This document shows positions 5,931 to 10,553 of a DNA stretch of 10,553 bases, one piece after another. A program made the translations under genes and the position numbers. Position 1 is the stretch's first letter. The number at the start of each line of letters is the position of its first letter. Source of the DNA: Myxococcales bacterium (lineage in GTDB: Bacteria; Myxococcota; Myxococcia; Myxococcales; Myxococcaceae); contig PMBV01000094.1 in NCBI GenBank assembly GCA_003153055.1, forward strand, positions 51,915 to 62,467, read 5' to 3'. Below the pieces are notes generated by a model. It had not been told where the DNA came from. It worked only from the letters and a program-made list of their open reading frames with translations, and searched no databases.

Positions 5931-7328
5931 CTCGAACAGTTGACCGTGGCCGCGCACCTCCGAGAGGCGGAAGCCGGCCTGCTCGAAGGCGTGGTGGGCG
6001 ATGCGGTCGCGCTCGGGCTCATTCCCACTCGACCAGTAGATGCCCCGGTTCACTCTCGGGTCGCGCATGGCCTCGACGAAGCACTGCTCGGTCGGAAAGT
6101 CGCATTGGCACCAGGGAATGTTGCGGCCCAAGAAGAAGAAGCCTCCGGTGCCCCAGATGCCCTCGTTGAGCATGACCAGGCCGGTGGCGAAGCGGCTGGC
6201 CACCACCTCGAGCTGGAACTGCTCCTTGCGATCAGGGTCCCACGGGCTGGGAAACACGAAGAAGGCGAGCCCGGCGAGGACGGCGGCTGCGAGGAGCCCT
6301 TTGACCGCCCGCGCCTCCCAGCGCCGCGCGACGAAGGCCACGAAGGCCGGAGTGCCAGCCACTGAAAGCAGCGCCAGGGTCGGGTAGATGAAGCGATCCT
6401 CCTTGTGAGGCGTGGCGCTGATGGCGAGGAAGTACCCCAGGCCCGCGACGAACAAGAGCCAGGCCCGGCTCGTCTTCTCGGTTCTCCAGGCGAAGAGGCC
6501 CAAGGCTCCCCACGGCGCGAGGAGGAGGCGCCCCAGGTACAGCCAGGGGGGCTGAGCCCCGAAGCGGGTGGCCGCTTGATCGGTCAGCACATTGAAGGTG
6601 ACGTACGCGCGGAAGGAGTGGAACCAGTCGCCCCACGTGAATCGGTCGAGCGCGCCGAGGAGCCCCGCCATCACCAGCCCACCGAGCGTGGCGAAGGCGA
6701 AGGTGCGAAACCGCCGGGTGACGAGGAGCCAGAGCATCGCCGGTGCCACCACCGCTGCCGACCCATACCGCGTCACCACCGCCAGGCCGAGCAGGAGACC
6801 GCCCAAGACACTGGCGGCGTCTCGGCCCTCGGGGTCGTCGAGGCGCTCCAGGCCCCAGAGGATGAAGGCCACCGAGAACGACTCCGACATGGTGCGCCCG
6901 CCGAACCACACGACCGGCGCATAGAGCGCGGTGAGCCACAGGCACCACCGAGCCAGGCGCGCGCCGACCCGTCGCTCCGACAGGCGCCAGACGGCCCCGA
7001 GCATGGCGGCGTGGAGCAGGTACTGGGGCACCTCGAGCACCACCCTGCGCCCCAGCACGTCGTCGATGCCGACCGCGTGCGCGGCCCGGAGCAACCACGA
7101 GAAGAAGATGGGCACGGCCTGGTTGCGCAGGCCCACCCGCCATTCCCACGCCTGCACGCCGAAGCCGAAGGCTCGCTGAAGGGCCGGCTCGAGGGCCTGG
7201 AAGATCTCATCGGGGTGAAGACGGCCGAGCAGGACGACGGCATGGAGCGCCGCCGGGAGCGCGGCCACGAAGACCTCCAGCCACGGAGTGGGAGAGCGGT
7301 CTTGGGGGCTCCCGGGGGGCGTGCTCAT
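5904..7328 (-). CDS. GT22-family integral-membrane glycosyltransferase (Alg9/PIG-B-like)
   Basis: A 474-residue polytopic protein with about eight to ten hydrophobic segments, from about 18-36 to about 343-360. It carries hallmarks of family GT22 (Glyco_transf_22; GT-C fold): HPDEIFQALEPA (38-49) with the catalytic-loop Asp/Glu pair, WEWR (61-64), and HKEDRFIYP (308-316), matching the HKE-RF--P motif of eukaryotic ALG9, ALG12 and PIG-B. These use dolichyl-phosphate-mannose; a bacterial member probably uses a polyprenyl-phosphate sugar, but donor and acceptor cannot be read from sequence. The C-terminal region (about 365-474) includes a Cys-containing segment (WCQCDFPTEQC, 406-416). ATG 7328 was chosen because the upstream open frame (to 7451) is low-complexity and lies in the intergenic region; no clear Shine-Dalgarno is present. 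The gene is divergent from the kinase and convergent with the SRP RNA, apparently a single-gene unit. The family call is firm; the substrate is unknown. Confidence 0.88.
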   Translation of the reverse strand: MSTPPGSPQDRSPTPWLEVFVAALPAALHAVVLLGRLHPDEIFQALEPALQRAFGFGVQAWEWRVGLRNQAVPIFFSWLLRAAHAVGIDDVLGRRVVLEVPQYLLHAAMLGAVWRLSERRVGARLARWCLWLTALYAPVVWFGGRTMSESFSVAFILWGLERLDDPEGRDAASVLGGLLLGLAVVTRYGSAAVVAPAMLWLLVTRRFRTFAFATLGGLVMAGLLGALDRFTWGDWFHSFRAYVTFNVLTDQAATRFGAQPPWLYLGRLLLAPWGALGLFAWRTEKTSRAWLLFVAGLGYFLAISATPHKEDRFIYPTLALLSVAGTPAFVAFVARRWEARAVKGLLAAAVLAGLAFFVFPSPWDPDRKEQFQLEVVASRFATGLVMLNEGIWGTGGFFFLGRNIPWCQCDFPTEQCFVEAMRDPRVNRGIYWSSGNEPERDRIAHHAFEQAGFRLSEVRGHGQLFERNSKPPAP

Positions 7329-7431
7329 GCGATGAAGTCGATGGTTAGCACGGCGCGAGGGCAGGTTCGTCGGCGAAGTCGAGGTCACCTCCGACACAGC
7401 GCGGAGCGAGTGGAACCGCCCTCCCCTCTCG

Positions 7432-7460
7432 TTGGTGCCAGCCCCAGGCACGTGTACGCT
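7432..7460 (+). promoter_or_regulatory. Weak candidate promoter for the kinase gene
   Basis: In the 143-nt divergent gap (7329-7471), TTGGTG (7432-7437) and TACGCT (7455-7460) are 17 bp apart. Each matches the sigma-70 consensus at only three positions. Transcription would begin a few nucleotides before ATG 7472, giving a near-leaderless message, consistent with the absence of a Shine-Dalgarno there. No candidate was found for the leftward glycosyltransferase gene. Confidence 0.2.
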
Positions 7461-7471
7461 CCTGGTCGATC

Positions 7472-8851
7472 ATGATCTGTCAGCACTGCGGCCGTGAGCA
7501 CCCTGGCCGCCCGCAGAACTGCCTCATCACTGGTGAACCGATGACCCGCCCCGGGCCCATCGGGTCGCGCGTCGACCGCTACGAGGTTCAGCGCCTGCTG
7601 GGCACGGGCGGCTTCGGCACGGTGTACCGCGCTCGGCACGTGCACACCGAGGCCGTGGTCGCGCTCAAGCTGCTCAAGCGCACGCTCTCGGCCGACCCTC
7701 AGGTGATGGAGCGCTTCCTGCGGGAAGCCCGCGCCGCCGCGGCGGTGGGCGATGAGCACATCGTCGGCGTGCTCGACGCCGGGGTCTCCTCCGAAGGCCA
7801 GGGCTTTCTCGCCCTCGAGTACCTCGATGGAATGGACCTGAAGGAGCTCGCCGTGCGCGAGGGTCCCCTGCCCCCGATGCGCATCGGGCTCATCGCGCTC
7901 CAGGTGCTCGGGGCGCTCAAGGCCACGCACGCGAAGGGCATCATCCACCGCGACATGAAGCCGGCCAACGTCTTCATCCTGAGGCGCACCGACGAGCTGG
8001 GCGTGGAGCGCGACTTCGCCAAGGTGCTCGACTTCGGAATCTCGAGGATTCAGACCGAAGGCAGCGGGCTCACCATGATCGGCGTGGGCCTGGGCACCCC
8101 CACGTACATGGCCCCCGAGCAGTTCTTCGATGCCCGAGGGGTCGACGCCCGGGCCGACCTCTACTCGGTGGCGGCCATGCTCTATGAGCTGCTCGGCAAC
8201 CGGCTCCCGTTCGACGCCGACAGCTACGCGGCCCTCGTGCTCAAGGTGCGCACCGAAGACCCCCTGGCCTTGCTCGAGCTCTCACCGCGGGTGTCGCGCT
8301 CGCTCGCCGAGGTGGTGATGCGCGGGCTCGCCAAGGAGCGCGAGCAGCGCTGGCAATCGGCCACGGACTTCGCCGACGCCCTGCGAGAGGCGCTCGACGG
8401 ACACGGCCAAGAGCTCCTCACCCCACGCCGCTCCACGCCAAGCCCAGGACCCTCGGCGCGCCCGGCCACCCTCAGCGCTGAAGCGCCCGGCCGAATCTCG
8501 TTGAGCCTGCTCGAGGGCAACTCCTCACCCTCACAGGCTGAGGCCGACTCGGCGCGGCGTTTTACCGCCTATGCCTCGAAGGCCAGCCCCACCCAGGGCG
8601 GCATTCCGGCCAGCAGACGAGACCAGACGGTCCGCTGGGCCCTCATCGCGCTGGGGCTCATCTTCCTCGCTGGTGGGTGCTGCACCTGCGGTTTCCTCGC
8701 TCGCCGGGCTCACCAAGACGACGAGCCGATCATCGACCGCCAGTCGAACACCCCTACGCGCGCAAGGGTGGCGTCACGAGCACTGGCCGGTGGGTCGTCT
8801 CGAGTAGGGTCTGCACCAACCGCCACTGCTCCATCACCTGTGGGGCAATGA
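7472..8851 (+). CDS. Membrane-anchored Ser/Thr protein kinase with N-terminal zinc-knuckle-like motif
   Basis: A Hanks-type kinase of 459 residues. The start has C3-x2-C6-G and C17 in a zinc-ribbon-like arrangement; a fourth cysteine is absent, so metal binding is uncertain. The kinase domain (about 37-305) has all catalytic elements: glycine loop GTGGFG (44-49), Lys66 in VALK, alpha-C Glu85, HRDMKPAN (159-166), DFG (187-189) and APE (214-216). It should be an active RD kinase. A Pro/Ser-rich linker (about 315-385) leads to one membrane segment (about 388-409, including GGCCTCG), so the kinase domain is cytoplasmic and only about 48 residues lie outside, too few for a typical sensor domain. 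The last 32 residues (TPTRARVASRALAGG onward) are low-complexity and antisense to the 3' end of the neighbouring stress-protein gene. ATG 7472 gives the cysteine motif at once; no Shine-Dalgarno is visible. Substrate and signal are unknown. Confidence 0.93.
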   Translation: MICQHCGREHPGRPQNCLITGEPMTRPGPIGSRVDRYEVQRLLGTGGFGTVYRARHVHTEAVVALKLLKRTLSADPQVMERFLREARAAAAVGDEHIVGVLDAGVSSEGQGFLALEYLDGMDLKELAVREGPLPPMRIGLIALQVLGALKATHAKGIIHRDMKPANVFILRRTDELGVERDFAKVLDFGISRIQTEGSGLTMIGVGLGTPTYMAPEQFFDARGVDARADLYSVAAMLYELLGNRLPFDADSYAALVLKVRTEDPLALLELSPRVSRSLAEVVMRGLAKEREQRWQSATDFADALREALDGHGQELLTPRRSTPSPGPSARPATLSAEAPGRISLSLLEGNSSPSQAEADSARRFTAYASKASPTQGGIPASRRDQTVRWALIALGLIFLAGGCCTCGFLARRAHQDDEPIIDRQSNTPTRARVASRALAGGSSRVGSAPTATAPSPVGQ

Positions 8852-10055
8852 CGAAGTCGTCGGCCTCCTCGAACTCGGGCACGTCGAGCGCGCCGATGAC
8901 CAGCGCGTCGACCTCGAAGCGATCGGCCGCCGCCCTCAGCACCTCTCTGGGCTCGCCCTGGAGCACGTGGAGCACCACGTCACCGCTTTGACCGGTGCAG
9001 CTGAGCGGGAGGCACTGCATCATTCGCTTCTTGAGCGCGGCCTCGGCCTCGGGGGTGACGGCCGTCTCGGAGACGTGCACGACATGGAGGATGTGCCCCG
9101 GCCTCAAGAGCGACGCCGCCCAGGCGATGGCGCGGCTCCCCGACTCGGTGAGATCGCTGGCCACCAAGAGACGGTCCCAGGCAGGGCAGGTGCCGAGGTC
9201 AGGGACCGGGGTGGTGGCGGGAACGCACGCCACTGACGTCGAGGCGCGCATCAACAGCTTGTGCGATATGCTGCGGAGTCGATCGAGCGCCCGACGGCGG
9301 TGGTTCCCTATCAGCATCAGATCGGCCTTCTCGGTGGCCGCCACCTTGAGCAGCTGGTCAGCCACGTCTCCCACCGATGCCTCGACTCGCGCGGTCAACG
9401 TCACCTGAGGGGGCAACCCGCCGAGCTCCCGAGCCAGCTCCTTCTGCAGTTGCCGCACGAGCGCCGCGTCGCCTTCACCTGGCGCAGGAGGAGTCTGGTT
9501 CCGCTGCTGGTACTCGTCCGCGGCGACGTAGATCTGCGTGGCGACGACGTGAATGGGGCCGAACTCCGCCAGGCGTACCAGCCAGTCGCGGGCCACCGCC
9601 GAAGCGGCCGTTCGATCAAAGGCCAGCATCACCCTGAGGGGCGAATCGGGGCCCCACCGCACGAAGGGCCCTTCGTCACGCACCACTACCAAGGGCACAT
9701 CGACCACCAGGGCACACCGGTCGAGCGCCGACGAGAGGAGCGCAGGCGCCGGCTTGCCCCCGCCGACCACCAGCACCCCTGCTTCCCGGTCGGCGCAGTA
9801 CTTGGCCAACGCGACGTCGAGCTTGCCAGTGAGCACGTCGGCCTTCACCGTGAGGCCCTCAGCGGTCAGCCGCGCCACCTCGCCGTCGAGCAGGGCCTGC
9901 GAGTCATTGGGCGAGGGAGGCCCGCCGAAGAGCCCGCCGCTGGACGCGACGTGCACCAGGAGGAGACGCTCACCACGCAGCTTGGCAAGGGCGGCCGCGG
10001 CGGCCACTGCTCGTCGCCATTCACCGGAGAACCGAGTCGCGCAGACGACGGGCAT
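8754..10055 (-). CDS. Universal stress protein with three tandem Usp domains
   Basis: A 433-residue soluble protein made of three UspA-like alpha/beta domains: about 1-127 (start VVCATRFSG, end VPLVVVRD), about 138-280 (RVMLAFDRTA to TSVACVPA) and about 293-430 (DRLLVASDLTESG to HRPVLVTPP). Each shows the hydrophobic first strand, the DALVIG/DLMLIG-like fourth strand and the final PVLVV-like strand. The ATP-binding pattern G-x2-G-x9-G-(S/T) is degraded in all three (GGGKPAPALLSS, GNHRRRALDRLRSIS, GALDVPEFEEADD), so nucleotide binding may be lost. Most Usp proteins have one or two domains. ATG 10055 was chosen because it sits directly before the first beta strand; the open frame upstream is low-complexity. 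No strong Shine-Dalgarno was seen. The last 98 bp overlap the convergent kinase gene. The role is probably stress-related; a precise function is not readable. Confidence 0.88.
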   Translation of the reverse strand: MPVVCATRFSGEWRRAVAAAAALAKLRGERLLLVHVASSGGLFGGPPSPNDSQALLDGEVARLTAEGLTVKADVLTGKLDVALAKYCADREAGVLVVGGGKPAPALLSSALDRCALVVDVPLVVVRDEGPFVRWGPDSPLRVMLAFDRTAASAVARDWLVRLAEFGPIHVVATQIYVAADEYQQRNQTPPAPGEGDAALVRQLQKELARELGGLPPQVTLTARVEASVGDVADQLLKVAATEKADLMLIGNHRRRALDRLRSISHKLLMRASTSVACVPATTPVPDLGTCPAWDRLLVASDLTESGSRAIAWAASLLRPGHILHVVHVSETAVTPEAEAALKKRMMQCLPLSCTGQSGDVVLHVLQGEPREVLRAAADRFEVDALVIGALDVPEFEEADDFVIAPQVMEQWRLVQTLLETTHRPVLVTPPLRA

Positions 10056-10389
10056 AGTCGTACAAATCAATACCCTGTCCCAACAGAAGTCCAGCTCCGC
10101 GCACCTCCCGCAAACTCTGCTCTGAGGATCTGGAGCTGGCTCACTGGGCCGGGGCCCGCCAACGGGCTGCGAGCCATCGAGCATGCCTTGAGGGCGAGGG
10201 TTGGGGCGGGGCCCACCGACCGAGGCCGTCTGGCCAGCCCCTCGACCCGAGACCTCGGTGAGCGCACGTGAGGAACACCCGCCCGGGGCCTCCGACCCTC
10301 CCCGACCCCTGGCTCGAGCCATCCTCCCGCGCATCGCCACCGGCACGACCCTCGACGCGAGGTCCCTGGCTCGCAGGGGTGAGGGCCAA

Positions 10390-10408
10390 ATGGAAGAGCA
10401 GCTTCCAT
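10390..10408. repeat. Inverted repeat ATGGAAG-5-CTTCCAT
   Basis: Perfect 7-bp arms (10390-10396 and 10402-10408) flank AGCAG. It differs in sequence from the two palindromes 16 bp to its right, so it is either a second regulatory site or a chance small hairpin. Confidence 0.35.
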
Positions 10409-10423
10409 CGAGGAGAGGGAGAC

Positions 10424-10440
10424 CGACAACTTGGTTGTCG
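10424..10440. promoter_or_regulatory. Putative operator, copy 1 (CGACAAC-TTG-GTTGTCG)
   Basis: Perfect 7-bp inverted arms around a 3-bp centre. It matches copy 2 at 16 of 17 positions, and the two start points are exactly 35 bp apart. The repeated dyad is typical of binding sites for a dimeric repressor; I do not recognise the regulator. Confidence 0.55.
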
Positions 10441-10457
10441 CGATCAGAGGCCAATTT

Positions 10458-10476
10458 GCGACAACCTGGTTGTCGC
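10458..10476. promoter_or_regulatory. Putative operator, copy 2 (19-bp perfect palindrome)
   Basis: GCGACAACC-T-GGTTGTCGC has perfect 9-bp arms around a single central base. Its 17-bp core is CGACAACCTGGTTGTCG (10459-10475). The right arm of copy 1 (10433-10441) can also pair with the left arm of copy 2 (10458-10466) across 16 nt, so in RNA the two sites could form alternative hairpins. Confidence 0.6.
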
Positions 10477-10553
10477 CCCGAAGAAGGGGCCACCCCTCAC
10501 CACCCTCTGGTCGTGTTCCATGGGCTCTGCGAGGTCGCCACTTTCTCCGAGCG

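Larger units (their letters stand above)
10056..10553. other. Non-coding or unassigned stretch with inverted repeats
   Basis: No convincing gene is visible. The leftward open frame continuing upstream of the stress-protein start is Arg/Pro/Gly-rich and resembles no family. Between about 10130 and 10385 I see only G/C-rich sequence. The last 165 bases hold three inverted repeats (listed separately). A rightward frame from ATG 10390 stays open to the edge, but it would run through the palindromes and gives no recognisable protein. The most likely reading is the leftward promoter region of the stress-protein gene plus the control region of a gene beginning at or beyond the right edge. Confidence 0.45.

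Noticed and set aside
6405..7475. 356-codon plus-strand open frame
   Set aside because: It is the shadow of the GT22 gene, whose minus-strand translation carries clear family motifs and membrane segments.
9261..10271. 336-codon plus-strand open frame
   Set aside because: It is antisense to the Usp gene, with no recognisable domain and His/Arg-rich composition typical of G/C-rich shadow frames.
10366..10386. Sigma-54-like TTGGCCC...TGCGA on the minus strand upstream of the Usp gene
   Set aside because: The GG-to-GC spacing is off by one base and the flanking positions do not match the consensus.
10056..10493. 146-residue N-terminal extension of the Usp protein
   Set aside because: The translation is Arg/Gly/Pro-rich and crosses the twin palindromes; the first Usp beta strand starts right at ATG 10055.
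10390..10553. Plus-strand gene starting at ATG 10390 and running off the edge
   Set aside because: The frame is open for 54 codons but a second frame is open nearby too; it spans the palindromes and has no family resemblance, so I could not support it.

Overview
The window looks like chromosomal DNA of a high-GC myxobacterium or close relative (Myxococcota). That is an inference from the strong G/C third-position bias, a zinc-knuckle Ser/Thr kinase with one C-terminal membrane segment, a giant membrane TPR protein with a GYF_2-like domain, and a three-domain universal stress protein. No mobile element, phage gene or CRISPR array was seen.

Layout. (1) 1-3363 (+): 3' part of a long TPR protein, running off the left edge. 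(2) 3407-5881 (+): a compact translation-apparatus block of serS, tRNA-Ser(UGA), tRNA-Ser(GCU), tRNA-Arg(ACG), tadA, tRNA-Ser(CGA), tRNA-Ser(GGA) and the SRP 4.5S RNA gene. It closes with a hairpin terminator at about 5890-5930. (3) 5904-7328 (-): a multi-membrane-span GT22 (Alg9/PIG-B type) glycosyltransferase, convergent with the RNA block; its stop codon lies in the loop of that terminator. (4) 7472-8851 (+): a Ser/Thr kinase, divergent from the glycosyltransferase. (5) 8754-10055 (-): a triple-Usp-domain protein whose 3' end overlaps the kinase 3' end by 98 bp. (6) 10056-10553: no convincing gene, but two copies of a 17-bp palindrome 35 bp apart plus another inverted repeat, resembling a control region for a gene beyond the right edge.

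The most interesting part is region 2. The seryl-tRNA synthetase gene is followed by four serine tRNAs that together can read all six serine codons. Inserted among them are the one tRNA that TadA classically edits, tRNA-Arg(ACG), and directly after it the tadA gene itself, only 10 nt downstream of that tRNA and 9 nt upstream of the next. Enzymes and their RNA substrates are therefore interleaved. tRNA processing would cut out a tadA mRNA with almost no leader, and the only good Shine-Dalgarno match for tadA lies inside the tRNA-Arg acceptor stem. This suggests, without proving it, coupling between tRNA maturation and TadA synthesis.
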